64,000 nt of DNA from Microvenator marinus (GTDB taxonomy: Bacteria > Myxococcota_A > Bradymonadia > Bradymonadales > Bradymonadaceae), in assembly GCF_007993755.1 (NCBI RefSeq), contig NZ_CP042467.1, positions 434,001-498,000 on the forward strand, given 5' to 3'. The translations under genes were made by a program, and so were the position numbers. Of this stretch, positions 25,817-34,863 are shown in pieces. The notes beneath the pieces are model-generated. The model saw only the letters and a list, made by a program, of their open reading frames with translations. It ran no database searches and was not told the DNA's origin. The first letter of the stretch is position 1; each line of letters starts with the position of its first letter.

Positions 25817-25879
25817 ATCTTTTGGGGGCGGCGATCACGCAGCTTGGTCGGAGTGTACAACAATCCTTCTAAATACGCA

Positions 25880-26851
25880 TTATTCGCCAGAATGCGCGGA
25901 TTCTTCCGCGCGGTCGTATGCCTGAATGATTCGTTTAACAACAGGATGTCTAACTACATCCACGTCCGAGAAATAGTGGAAGGCAATCCCGGGAATCCCG
26001 TCCAGAATATCAATTGCATTGACGAGGCCGCTTCGCTGATGTCTCGGAAGGTCAATCTGGGTGACATCTCCCGTGATTACGACCTTACTCCCAAACCCAA
26101 CGCGGGTCAGGAACATCTTCATCTGCTCTGCTGTCGCATTTTGCGCCTCGTCCAAAATAATGAACGCATCGTTCAAGGTTCGGCCGCGCATGAATGCCAA
26201 AGGCGCAACTTCAACCACTCCTCTGGCCATCATCTGCTCGACACGTTCATTGTCGGTCATGTCCGACATCGCGTCGTAGAGCGGCCTTAAATAAGGGTTC
26301 ACCTTCTCTTGGAGGTCTCCTGGCAGATAACCCAAGCGCTCACCAGCTTCTACCGCGGGACGTGTCAGAATCAGCCGTTTTACCGCTTTCTCCTGGAGCG
26401 CATGCAGAGCCATGGCAACCGCAAGGAAAGTCTTTCCCGTGCCAGCAGGACCCACGCCAAACACGATATCGTTTGCTCGAATCGCGTCCACGTATGCCTT
26501 TTGATTGACGCCCTTGGGGCCGATATTCTTGTTCCGCGAAGTGACAAAGACCGTGTCCATGAAAACGGTGTTCAGGTTGACTTTGCCGTCAGCCTTCAGA
26601 ATATCGATGCTCCTCGCTACGTCAGGTGCGGTGATCGCAAAGCCCCTTCGGCCCAGATCATAGAGTTTTCTCAGAACACTTTCCGCGAGCTCGACGTCGG
26701 TCTGAGATCCCATGATTGTGAGCGTGGAATCGCGGGCACTAATCGATACATCGATCGCTCGTTCAATAAGCCTCAAGTGCTCGTCTCGCTGCCCACATGT
26801 GTATTTTAGCGCGTCTTGGTCTTCGAAGTGGACCGTTTTATTCTGAGTCAA
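25880..26851 (-). CDS. phoH: PhoH-family ATPase
   Basis: A 323-residue PhoH-like protein: P-loop GPAGTGKT at 134-141, Walker B IILDEAQNA (about 231-239) and the family stretch ERLGYLPGDLQEKVNPYLRPLYD. Close relatives (YbeZ in E. coli) work with YbeY in rRNA processing and lie next to it, which is also the arrangement here (with pgpH between). Cytoplasmic. A KH-like N-terminal region (residues 25-65, LTIMGSQTDVELAESVL) fits RNA binding. Confidence 0.94.
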   Translation of the reverse strand: MTQNKTVHFEDQDALKYTCGQRDEHLRLIERAIDVSISARDSTLTIMGSQTDVELAESVLRKLYDLGRRGFAITAPDVARSIDILKADGKVNLNTVFMDTVFVTSRNKNIGPKGVNQKAYVDAIRANDIVFGVGPAGTGKTFLAVAMALHALQEKAVKRLILTRPAVEAGERLGYLPGDLQEKVNPYLRPLYDAMSDMTDNERVEQMMARGVVEVAPLAFMRGRTLNDAFIILDEAQNATAEQMKMFLTRVGFGSKVVITGDVTQIDLPRHQRSGLVNAIDILDGIPGIAFHYFSDVDVVRHPVVKRIIQAYDRAEESAHSGE

Positions 26852-26854
26852 ACC

Positions 26855-27367
26855 TTACTCCGCCGCATTTTCAGCCGTACCCACCACCAACTCTGATTGC
26901 TCAAGGGTGTATTCGTCGGCTCGCCTCTCATAGTCGAAAGTTCGTCCCAGAGGATAGAGCAGATCGTCGCGAAGTAAGATGTTTTCATCGACCAAGCTTT
27001 GAAGTTGGCGTGGATACTCGTCATTGAGCGCGCGATAGACCTCGAGCGCGCCTCGAACGCGCGAAGCCTGTGCCGAAGCCGCGTAGGGTTCGAGGGCCGA
27101 TATGCGAGCGTCCTGTGGACTTGAGAAGAAATCTACATCTTTGAAGGTGAGGTAGGCCCAAATGCCAAGCCCGAGCACCATGAGAATCTGCAGAAACGTA
27201 ACCACGTGATGAACCACTACGGCGCCAGCGCCTTTGGACTTCTTCTTTTTGGGTTCCGGCTCGGGGTCAGGTTGGAAGTAAGTGGCCGTATCTTGAAGGA
27301 TCGGAAGCTCGTCTGTGTTCGGGAGCTTCGGGATATCGATAGGTGTTGCGCGTCTTTTTCGAGCCAT
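26855..27367 (-). CDS. Single-pass membrane protein, unknown
   Basis: A 170-residue protein with a basic, Pro/Lys-rich cytoplasmic N-terminus (PEPEPKKKKSKGAG), one TM helix (about 53-73) and a periplasmic domain of about 95 residues. The periplasmic part (ASRVRGALEVYRALNDEYP then LLYPLGRTFDYER) is reminiscent of the small globular domains of type II secretion pseudopilins, but the prepilin motif is absent. It overlaps the preceding gene by one base (TAATG) and ends 3 bases before phoH. Confidence 0.65.
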   Translation of the reverse strand: MARKRRATPIDIPKLPNTDELPILQDTATYFQPDPEPEPKKKKSKGAGAVVVHHVVTFLQILMVLGLGIWAYLTFKDVDFFSSPQDARISALEPYAASAQASRVRGALEVYRALNDEYPRQLQSLVDENILLRDDLLYPLGRTFDYERRADEYTLEQSELVVGTAENAAE

Positions 27368-29409
27368 TATTTCCCCCTCCGCTCAACTGGAGCAATCCCG
27401 CTGAAGGCCGCGAAAAGAAGTGTGAGGGAGCTCGAGAGGAAGAGCGTCCAACCAAGCGTTGCGGCGCCTCCCCAGTTGTCCGTAAAGAACTCATGCGGTG
27501 GTCTAACAACGCCCATCGGGTTGTAGATAAACAAAGCACCTAGCGCCAAGGAGGTGGTCAGCGCCAAGCCCAAAACGGCTCGGCCGGCCAAATGATGGCC
27601 GGAACCTGGAATTAGGAGTGTGAGCGCGCGTCTGAGGAAGCCATTAAGTCTCTCACGGCGCCCGAGAATCGTCTCGTTGTACACCCTCGCGTGGTAGTCG
27701 AGACCCGCGCCAGTGACAAAGGTTCGATAGCACGGCAGGCAGTAGGCATGAGCCCCAGTCGTATGATCATCTCCTGGATCGCGAGCCATCCCGCAGCGTG
27801 GGCATGGCGTGCTATTCTTTCTCTTCAGGCGGACCAAAGTAATCAGCACCAAAATGAGCAAACTCCCACCAGCCGCCGGAAGAGCGAGCTCCAGGGTGAA
27901 CTTGGGCCCCGCAACGGCGGTCCACCAAGGTGAAAAAACACTACGAGACGTGCGCTCTTGCTCGAGATGGTAGTTCCAAAACACGTTGAGATTTAACGGA
28001 GTCGCCACAAGATACGAGTTCACATCCCTTCGTGAAAACCCGATGTATAAGGAAACCATTTCGAGATTGAGTTGTGCGGCTTCCTTAAACGCCCACGACG
28101 ACTTCTCGACGTCATCTTGGATTTGGTAGGCGCGCACCAAATTAAACGCCGGAGCACCACGAAGAGACCGATCCGCTCGGGCCTTCTCAAGCAGGTCCAG
28201 GGACGAGCCAGCCTCACCGAGCGCGATATAGGATGCCCCAGCCAAGTTCTGGAAGGACCCTCGAATAGTGGGCGAGAACTCGGCCCCCTCTACGGTCTCG
28301 ACAATTCGGCGCAGCTCGGTCTTCTGGCCAGTACGAAATCCCGCATATAGCCTCGAGTAGAGGGCAACTTCGTCCTCGGGGTCTTTTGCGACCCACATGT
28401 CCAGATTCTCGATACAGCCGGCATCACATTGCGTGTACTGCGCCAACATGAAGTCCCGCGACTTACTCGCAAAGAAAGAAGCGAGTGAGTCCGAAGTGGA
28501 ATCCAGAGTCGGTAGCATTGCGATCCAGACAAGAAGAAGCCCCGAAACAACCCTCTCTCTGATGTTTTGGGTCAGCCCGAGAAGGATGATCAAGACCAAA
28601 ATAGAGGCCAACATCGAACGCAACATCAGGCCGGGGACGGCAACCGCCAGCAATAGGAGAACCACCGTTTGATTGCTGGAGAAGCCACGGGGAAGGGCAC
28701 GCGCAATATCGTATGCAACAATTCCAAAATGCCGAATGGTCTGACCAATCACGAACGAGAATGCCGCGAGTGCCAGGGCGATGTTGGCGTAAAGCAGAAG
28801 CTTTAGTAGCCAGGCAAACCGCGTGTCTGGCCACGCCCATGCCCTCTCAAAACCATCGATGAGCGGCACGACCCAATGTCTGAGCGACCCCGTGTTGCGC
28901 GCGAAACCATAACGAGCCTGAGCCAGATAAGGGTAGGGGAGATCAGGGGCGAGTCGAATAGCTCCCTGGTACATTTCGTGCCCGACTTCGGCATTGGGCT
29001 GTTGGCTCGCGATCGCAGCAACAGCGAGCGCCTGAGGTATCTGGTTCAAGTAGCCCAGACTCCTACCGTCGTGCTCGAGCGCCTTGAGCTCATCAGCCCC
29101 GGCCTTTCCATCCTTAGCGAGTTCCTTCCAGAGCTTCCAATGCACCTGAAGGTTCACGGGCGATACGCTTGAGGGAGGAACCGGCGCCGGATCCGGTACA
29201 CTCACATCAAGCTTGGCATCCTTGAGCATGGCTTCAAGGGCGTCATCGCGCTGTGCAAACGCGGTGCTGGGTAAAGTGAGCAAAACCAGGAGAATTCCGG
29301 CAAGTAAGACGCTCACCCGATGAATGGGGACTCGAATCACGATGAAACTCGTGTCATTGGGGATGTAAACTACTATCCTCCTGTGAGGATAAGTCCTTTT
29401 GATGTCCAT
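27367..29409 (-). CDS. Membrane protein with TPR-like region and zinc ribbon
   Basis: About 680 residues. A hydrophobic N-terminal segment ending in STAFAQ looks like a signal peptide or anchor. Next come helical repeats (YLNQIPQALAVAAIA, AIRLAPDLPYPYLAQARYG), about four TM helices in the middle, a soluble region of repeats (KTELRRIVETVEGAEF, EAGSSLDLLEKA), another TM, a zinc ribbon CPRCGM...CLPC, and two C-terminal TMs. I cannot assign a family. The start at ATG 29409 is uncertain: no ribosome site precedes it, and the AGGAGG at 29377-29382 (minus strand) has no usable start after it. Confidence 0.6.
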   Translation of the reverse strand: MDIKRTYPHRRIVVYIPNDTSFIVIRVPIHRVSVLLAGILLVLLTLPSTAFAQRDDALEAMLKDAKLDVSVPDPAPVPPSSVSPVNLQVHWKLWKELAKDGKAGADELKALEHDGRSLGYLNQIPQALAVAAIASQQPNAEVGHEMYQGAIRLAPDLPYPYLAQARYGFARNTGSLRHWVVPLIDGFERAWAWPDTRFAWLLKLLLYANIALALAAFSFVIGQTIRHFGIVAYDIARALPRGFSSNQTVVLLLLAVAVPGLMLRSMLASILVLIILLGLTQNIRERVVSGLLLVWIAMLPTLDSTSDSLASFFASKSRDFMLAQYTQCDAGCIENLDMWVAKDPEDEVALYSRLYAGFRTGQKTELRRIVETVEGAEFSPTIRGSFQNLAGASYIALGEAGSSLDLLEKARADRSLRGAPAFNLVRAYQIQDDVEKSSWAFKEAAQLNLEMVSLYIGFSRRDVNSYLVATPLNLNVFWNYHLEQERTSRSVFSPWWTAVAGPKFTLELALPAAGGSLLILVLITLVRLKRKNSTPCPRCGMARDPGDDHTTGAHAYCLPCYRTFVTGAGLDYHARVYNETILGRRERLNGFLRRALTLLIPGSGHHLAGRAVLGLALTTSLALGALFIYNPMGVVRPPHEFFTDNWGGAATLGWTLFLSSSLTLLFAAFSGIAPVERRGK

Positions 29410-29426
29410 ATTCAAGTGAGATTTAC

Positions 29427-29798
29427 ATGAGAAAGTCAGCTTTGGCCCATGCTCTAGAAGTTGGCCAGAAAGCAGCGGAAGTTGGATTCGATTGGGAGAA
29501 GCCAGAACACGCCTTAGATAAGGTACGCGAAGAAGTCGACGAACTCGCCGAATGCATTGGCCAGTCAGAAGAATTTGAAGAACTCGGTGACCTCCTTTTT
29601 GCACTCGTCAACGTGGCTCGCAAATTAAACATCGACCCTGACGTCGCCCTCGACGCGGCGACTACAAAGTTTCAACGAAGGTTCGAATTCGTCGTAAAAC
29701 GGGCAAAAGACGCCGGAAAGGAACCCAACGACTTCTCGCTCGACGTGCTCGAGGGCTTTTGGCAGGAAGCCAAAGCGCGGGAGCTTGATTATCCTTAG
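29427..29798 (+). CDS. mazG: MazG-like nucleotide pyrophosphohydrolase, half size
   Basis: A 123-residue protein equal to one MazG domain: the metal-binding EEVDEL and EELGDLLFALVNVARKL motifs are intact, followed by the KFQRRFEFV helix. E. coli MazG has two such domains in about 263 residues, so this is a half-length form corresponding to the C-terminal domain. It would hydrolyse NTPs or dNTPs to monophosphates, either for house-cleaning or for limiting alarmone build-up. Its start is 17 bases from the divergent membrane protein start. Confidence 0.85.
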   Translation: MRKSALAHALEVGQKAAEVGFDWEKPEHALDKVREEVDELAECIGQSEEFEELGDLLFALVNVARKLNIDPDVALDAATTKFQRRFEFVVKRAKDAGKEPNDFSLDVLEGFWQEAKARELDYP

Positions 29799-29845
29799 CC
29801 CTTTCGGTATTCCGCTTCTGTAGATTTTCTTTGGAGATAGAAAAG

Positions 29846-31438
29846 ATGAAATTAGTTTGGCTTCTGTTGGGATTTTCGGCATTTGGTATCGCTTGTTCAG
29901 ACGACCCTGTCCCCCTCGCAAACGCCGGGGAAGCGTGTAGCGTCGACTCCAATTGTGCAAGCGGCTTGGTGTGTCGCCAGGATATCTGTGTTGAGAGAAC
30001 CACTACAGACATGGGCCCCGATGACATGACTGGCGATATGTCTCCAGACATGGATACGCCAATCGTCGCCGAGGAATTCTATATTTCTTATATTGTCGAG
30101 GATCTCATTAACGAGCGGCAACGCTCGCTATTTGTGCTCGACACACAAAGCGGAACGCGGACAAAGGTAAGCCCTGAGGACTTCAACTGCGACCGTGGAT
30201 GCTGGATTTCAGACGATCTCACTACGTTCTACTCCCTAAGAACGAACACCGATACCCCCGGCACATTCGACGTCATTTCGTCACCTGTCACCTCTCTCAA
30301 GGCGAGCGATGAGTTCACGACCATTCTCGTGGCCGTGCGCTCATTCAGAGTCATTGAAAATATGCTCACTTACGTCAAACAAGAGAATGGTGTGAACAAT
30401 GCCTATTTCTGGGACGGAAGTGAAAAGCCCGTGGGCACCATCGGTAGCGTTGAGGCGACTCAGGGGGACTGGTTGATCGCACCCGATTCAGCGAAGGCCA
30501 TTACCTTCGAGGCGACCCTGCAAACGATGACCGTTCGCGTCGGGGATCTCGGCGAGAACATTGGACCCGAAGCCGCTGTTCATACCATCGATGGCTCAAA
30601 CTATCAGGAAGTAGCGGGTTCGTATTTTGGTGGAAACGTACCAAGCGCCGTGTCTGCTGACGGAAAGCTACTCGCTGTGGCCACGAGCTCGGCCCCCCTT
30701 GATACCAACGCCTGCACCGATGCTTCTCAATGCACCGGCCCAGGGGAGCGCTGCGGTATCTTCGGCAGATGCTCGTCCATCAAAGTCGCGGTTCATCTCT
30801 TCGACCTAGAGCAGACGGATAACCTCGGCGAGCGATGCAGTGGGGACGCGGCCTGCGGCCCGATTCATGTGTGTGATATCCCCTCTGACACTCAGCTTGA
30901 CCAAGCGGTCTGCATTCCTCGCCCCGTTGTCTTGGGACTACCCGGCCAGCAAACACAGGGCAATCCAGCACGCCCCGGTTGCGAACTGACCGCCGGAAAT
31001 GACGACCTCTTCTACACCTCGCTGCGAAGCCCCTTGAATTTCGGTTCGGACGGAAATCTCTATTTTGCTGCCGATCGCGACTGCAACGACCTTAACATCG
31101 CGGCAGCGGGCGTGATTAAAATTGAGCCCACCACCGGTAATATCGAAACCGTTTACGGAAACCGCAACGAGAACTTCGACTTCAATCGTTGTTATGACGA
31201 AGTCGAGCAAGTTACCAACGTTGAAGACTGCGTGGTGTTCGTAGAATCGGCAGTGCTATCACCAGGTGGCAACAAGATCGCATTCCTGGCTACGAATCCA
31301 GAGGTTATCGACTATGCATTGGCGGAGTCGACACTGGACATCTGGTTGATGGACCGTGATGGTCAAAACTACCAGTGGATTGGCAATCACGGCAGCCTTG
31401 AGGCCGTTCAGTCCATTCGGGTCCACCCAAAACCGTGA
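29846..31438 (+). CDS. Cys-rich lipoprotein with beta-propeller-like body
   Basis: A 530-residue lipoprotein (lipobox FGIAC) with an N-terminal Cys-rich motif GEACSVDSNCASGLVCRQDIC, resembling the Dickkopf-type motif common in Bradymonadales and other delta-proteobacterial surface proteins. After an Asp/Met/Thr-rich linker, the body shows repeated strand blocks with SADGKLLAVATSS and SPGGNKIAFLATN, typical of TolB-like WD40 blades. Two further Cys clusters interrupt the blades (CTDASQCTGPGERCGIFGRC; CSGDAACGPIHVC). ATG 29846 is supported by GGAG 9 bases upstream. Ligand unknown. Confidence 0.75.
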   Translation: MKLVWLLLGFSAFGIACSDDPVPLANAGEACSVDSNCASGLVCRQDICVERTTTDMGPDDMTGDMSPDMDTPIVAEEFYISYIVEDLINERQRSLFVLDTQSGTRTKVSPEDFNCDRGCWISDDLTTFYSLRTNTDTPGTFDVISSPVTSLKASDEFTTILVAVRSFRVIENMLTYVKQENGVNNAYFWDGSEKPVGTIGSVEATQGDWLIAPDSAKAITFEATLQTMTVRVGDLGENIGPEAAVHTIDGSNYQEVAGSYFGGNVPSAVSADGKLLAVATSSAPLDTNACTDASQCTGPGERCGIFGRCSSIKVAVHLFDLEQTDNLGERCSGDAACGPIHVCDIPSDTQLDQAVCIPRPVVLGLPGQQTQGNPARPGCELTAGNDDLFYTSLRSPLNFGSDGNLYFAADRDCNDLNIAAAGVIKIEPTTGNIETVYGNRNENFDFNRCYDEVEQVTNVEDCVVFVESAVLSPGGNKIAFLATNPEVIDYALAESTLDIWLMDRDGQNYQWIGNHGSLEAVQSIRVHPKP

Positions 31439-31462
31439 ATTCTGCCCAGCAAAATAAGCAAC

Positions 31463-31492
31463 TTGCAGCATAGACCTCGTCTTTGGTACAAC
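31463..31492 (+). promoter_or_regulatory. Putative promoter for the symporter gene
   Basis: TTGCAG, 18-base spacer, TACAAC: four of six matches in each box. It lies about 65 bases before the proposed start of the alanine symporter in the longest plus-strand intergenic stretch here. Confidence 0.4.
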
Positions 31493-31556
31493 CCCGGCCT
31501 TAACGTAGTTTAGCCAATAGCGGCGCAGGGTTCATGCCTTGCCCGGGAGTTGCACC

Positions 31557-33416
31557 GTGAACATGCTGGTTCAATACATGCGGCGATATGCCGCAATCCT
31601 CTTTTTGTTATTCGTCATTTCTGGGCTGGGATTTGTGACCGGCGGCGACGTCGATGCCATGCAACGCTCCGTCAATGATGGCGTCGGTATCGTCGTGGCC
31701 TACATGGCTACCGTAATCTTCTGGTCATTCCCTGGCTTCAAGATGCCGCTGGTGGTGATCGTACTTATCACCGGCGCCATCTTCTTCACGTTTCGATTTG
31801 CGTTCATCAACATCCGCGGCATGAAACACGCTGCCGAGGTGGTCACAGGCGTTTACGATGACCCCGAAGCCGAAGGTGAGGTCAATCACTTCCAGGCTCT
31901 GAGTTCGGCGCTTAGCGCCACCGTGGGACTCGGCAATATCGGTGGTGTGGCGCTTGCGGTCTCCATGGGAGGCCCCGGAGCGGTGTTCTGGATGGTCGCT
32001 GCCGCCTTCTTCGGCATGGCCAGTAAGTTTACCGAATGTACGCTCGGCCAAATGTACCGAGAAGTGGACTCCGACGGACACGTTCGTGGTGGGCCAATGG
32101 TCTACCTTCGTGAAGGACTCAAAGAGAAGGGGATGGGGCCACTCGGAAAGGTTCTAAGCGTCATGTTTGCGGTGCTCTGTATTGGGGGCTCATTTGGTGG
32201 CGGCAATATGTTCCAGGCCAACCAGAGCTTTGAGGCTGTGTCCTATCTGATTCCCGCAATGGGTGGTGGAAAGGCCGAAGGTGTGACCGAGCTCTATGTG
32301 CCGGCTCCGATCGAGTTGCAAGCCAAGTCCCACCTCGTTCGATTTCAAACCGAAGACGGCAAAGTCTACCACCCTAAGGTTCACCTAGAGTTTGGTGTAA
32401 ATGACTGGGAAGATTATGATGGCGCATTCCGCGTTGAAGTGCCCGTCATCGCTGCGAAGAGTAGCTCCGTCTTCAATGTTGGCCCCAAAGAGGTGTCCAT
32501 CCTTGAGGTCGGTGTGGTCCAAAACCGCGAAGTCAAATGGACCAAACAAGAGAATATCACCGTTCTTAATCCAGACGCCCTTGTTGGCGGCTCAGGCCAC
32601 TTCGGCTGGCTCTACGGAATCCTGCTCGCCGTGTTGGTTGGAATCGTCATCGTTGGCGGCATCAAACGCATCGGAAAGGTCGCTGATAAGATCGTCCCAG
32701 CCATGTGTGTGTTCTACGTGTTGACCGGCGTAGTGATTCTTCTGATTCACTTCTCAGACATTCCCAGCGCAATCTCAGAAATCGTTGGCCAGGCCTTTAA
32801 TCCCGACGCGATGTACGGCGGGTTCCTCGGAGTTCTGATCACCGGAATTCAACGCGCCGCGTTCTCAAACGAAGCAGGCGTGGGTTCAGCGGCCATCGCC
32901 CACTCAGCAGCAAAGACCAAATATCCTGTGCGCGAGGGACTTGTCGCGCTGCTCGAGCCATTCATCGACACGATCATCATCTGCTCAATGACGGGACTCG
33001 TCATCGTGATTACAGGCGTTTACGCGGACCCAACAACGGCCGGCCTCTCAGGCGTTCAGCTCACAACAGCAGCATTTGAGGAGTCCCTCTCAACCTGGGC
33101 GGGCCTCTTGCTCAGTGTGTCCGTGGTGCTCTTCGCGTTCTCGACAATGATCTCTTGGAGCTATTACGGTGAGCGCTGCTGGTCCTACCTCTTCGGAAAG
33201 GACCAAACCCAGCCTTATCGCTATATCTTCTGCTTCTTCGTGTGGTTGGGTTGTGTGACGAGCCTCCAAAACGTCATCGACTTCTCGGACCTCATGATCC
33301 TCTCGATGGCATTCCCGAACATCATTGGATGTGTGCTTCTCAGCGGAAAGGTCAAGACTGCCATCGACGAGTATTGGGCGGACTACAAGGCTGGAAGGCT
33401 CATCAAGTACAAGTAG
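31557..33416 (+). CDS. Alanine/glycine:sodium symporter with inserted domain
   Basis: AgcS-family (TC 2.A.25) Na+-amino-acid symporter, inner membrane. Typical motifs: LSATVGLGNIGGVALAV, GGPGAVFWM, GNMFQANQS, IGGIKRIGKVADKIVP and FSNEAGVGSAAIAHSAA. It is about 619 residues against 450-540 for most family members; the difference is an insertion of about 110 residues (roughly 235-345; bases 32260-32600) of soluble, beta-rich sequence between two TM helices. A start at GTG 31557 has GGGAG 7 bases upstream; ATG 31563 and TTG 31539 are alternatives. The stop is 2 bases from the convergent outer-membrane gene. Confidence 0.88.
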   Translation: MNMLVQYMRRYAAILFLLFVISGLGFVTGGDVDAMQRSVNDGVGIVVAYMATVIFWSFPGFKMPLVVIVLITGAIFFTFRFAFINIRGMKHAAEVVTGVYDDPEAEGEVNHFQALSSALSATVGLGNIGGVALAVSMGGPGAVFWMVAAAFFGMASKFTECTLGQMYREVDSDGHVRGGPMVYLREGLKEKGMGPLGKVLSVMFAVLCIGGSFGGGNMFQANQSFEAVSYLIPAMGGGKAEGVTELYVPAPIELQAKSHLVRFQTEDGKVYHPKVHLEFGVNDWEDYDGAFRVEVPVIAAKSSSVFNVGPKEVSILEVGVVQNREVKWTKQENITVLNPDALVGGSGHFGWLYGILLAVLVGIVIVGGIKRIGKVADKIVPAMCVFYVLTGVVILLIHFSDIPSAISEIVGQAFNPDAMYGGFLGVLITGIQRAAFSNEAGVGSAAIAHSAAKTKYPVREGLVALLEPFIDTIIICSMTGLVIVITGVYADPTTAGLSGVQLTTAAFEESLSTWAGLLLSVSVVLFAFSTMISWSYYGERCWSYLFGKDQTQPYRYIFCFFVWLGCVTSLQNVIDFSDLMILSMAFPNIIGCVLLSGKVKTAIDEYWADYKAGRLIKYK

Positions 33417-33418
33417 AT

Positions 33419-33946
33419 TCAGAGGCGGAAGTGATAGTTCCACGCCACGCCGATCCACGAGTACACGGGATAGCGATTGAGGTCGGTAGATAACGCGTGA
33501 ATCTCGGCGAAGAGCGTCCACGAAGATTCTCTAGACGTGCGCCAATCAACACCGAGCGAGAGCTTGGCTCCAAAATTAGCCTCAATCTCTTGCTCAGGAG
33601 TTGGCGCCGAATCCAAATAGAAAGTCGGTCCAAGCCCTAACCAGGGCACATACGAGAATACGTCTAAGTTGTAACGTAGATTGAGTGATGTGAGCGCTAC
33701 CCACTCGGAAGGAAGTTCCCCACTTTCAGGGTGGTATGAACCACCGGCATCAAGCGCGATCGACCAAAAATCGTTCAACCCGAGGCGCGTGCCTAGCTGT
33801 GCGCCGGCCCCCCACAAACCCGACTCACCGAGGGTGTTTAGGTTTGCCGCACCCGCACCCGCCCAAATGGTAAGTTCATCAGCCTGACTTTCTGTGGAAA
33901 GCGCCATCAAAAGGCAAAAAACGATGGGTTCAAAGCGATATTTCAA
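33419..33946 (-). CDS. Outer-membrane beta-barrel protein, unknown
   Basis: A 175-residue exported protein: signal peptide (KYRFEPIVFCLLMALSTESQA) and then eight or so amphipathic strands alternating with Gly/Asn/Asp turns, ending in an aromatic strand (WIGVAWNYHFRL), the typical C-terminal OMP signal. I choose the TTG at 33946 because GGAG lies 7 bases upstream; the GTG at 33967 would put the start codon on top of the promoter of the divergent gene. Similar in size and character to the barrel gene at 61462-62019, which suggests a common small-OMP type. Confidence 0.65.
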   Translation of the reverse strand: MKYRFEPIVFCLLMALSTESQADELTIWAGAGAANLNTLGESGLWGAGAQLGTRLGLNDFWSIALDAGGSYHPESGELPSEWVALTSLNLRYNLDVFSYVPWLGLGPTFYLDSAPTPEQEIEANFGAKLSLGVDWRTSRESSWTLFAEIHALSTDLNRYPVYSWIGVAWNYHFRL

Positions 33947-33960
33947 GCCGTTGCTCCGGG

Positions 33961-33989
33961 TTGACACCTCTAGGGTGCCTCATTATAGT
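33961..33989 (+). promoter_or_regulatory. Strong sigma-70-type promoter
   Basis: TTGACA (6 of 6), 17-base spacer, TATAGT (5 of 6). This is the best promoter match in the window and reads into the YfgM-like/BamB-like pair; transcription should begin near 33996, leaving a leader of about 58 bases. Confidence 0.7.
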
Positions 33990-34053
33990 CCCGCCTTCGT
34001 CGCGGCGGCCATCCACCTTGGTCGAGCGGAACGTGAGTGTAAGGAGACGCCAC

Positions 34054-34863
34054 ATGGGCATCAAGATCAAAAAGAAGACTTCAAGTGACGAACCCGAGGT
34101 TCTCGAAGGCGAGATAGACGGGGAGGGGTTTGATAACGACGTCGACGCTTTGCCCGAAGAAGACGAGGTGGCTGTTGTCCTGCCCGCCTTCACCGGCGGC
34201 AAGAAGCGCTCGGTGCTCGAAGACAACCCAAAGGTCATCTTCGCTGGAGTCGCAGTCGTGGCCTTACTTGTCGTGGCTGGTTTCGGTGTGGTCGAGTTCC
34301 TCGAGTCTCAGCGACTCGAAGCTTCCAAGAGCCTAAATCCAGCATTCCAAGCTTATCTCCTCGAAGTCGAAGGCTCGCCATCACTCGAGCCGCTGAAGCA
34401 GCGTGAGAACTTAAAACTTCCCACCTTGCATGCCGACGAAGAGACGAAGTGGAAAGCCGTCTACGACGCTTCCTCCGCCGCCACAAGCACGGACGTCAAA
34501 GACGCTGCCAAACTCATGAAAGCTGCTTCAGCGGTACATCTTGATAAGCATGAGGAAGCAGCCACCATCTACGCCGATGTCGCAAAGAGCCCAGAGCTCG
34601 AGCCTTCTTTGAAGCTCGCTGCCGAGCTCGGTCAGGTCAATGCGCATGCTTCCGCTGAAGAGTGGGACAAAGCTCTTGAGGCTCTCGCGCGCGCGGAGGC
34701 CGGCGGTGAGGACATCGCCAAGTTGCTTCGCTACCAGCGCGCCCGACTCTTAGAAGCCTCTGGTAAAGTCAAAGAAGCGAAAGAGCTCTATCATGAGATC
34801 ATTGAGTCCGAGCCGACCAATATCTACAAAGCAGATATCGAGCGACGTCTTGCAATCCTCTAA
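34054..34863 (+). CDS. YfgM-like membrane-anchored TPR protein
   Basis: A 269-residue protein: basic/acidic cytoplasmic N-terminus, one TM helix at about 61-80, then a periplasmic helical domain with TPR-like repeats (EEWDKALEALARAEAG, KVKEAKELYHEIIESEPT). In E. coli the ancillary SecYEG-associated protein YfgM sits directly before bamB; here the next gene is a BamB-like propeller, so the pairing is conserved. The ATG at 34054 has an AAGGAG site 7 bases upstream; earlier in-frame codons fall inside the promoter region. Role in outer-membrane protein delivery is inferred from context. Confidence 0.75.
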   Translation: MGIKIKKKTSSDEPEVLEGEIDGEGFDNDVDALPEEDEVAVVLPAFTGGKKRSVLEDNPKVIFAGVAVVALLVVAGFGVVEFLESQRLEASKSLNPAFQAYLLEVEGSPSLEPLKQRENLKLPTLHADEETKWKAVYDASSAATSTDVKDAAKLMKAASAVHLDKHEEAATIYADVAKSPELEPSLKLAAELGQVNAHASAEEWDKALEALARAEAGGEDIAKLLRYQRARLLEASGKVKEAKELYHEIIESEPTNIYKADIERRLAIL

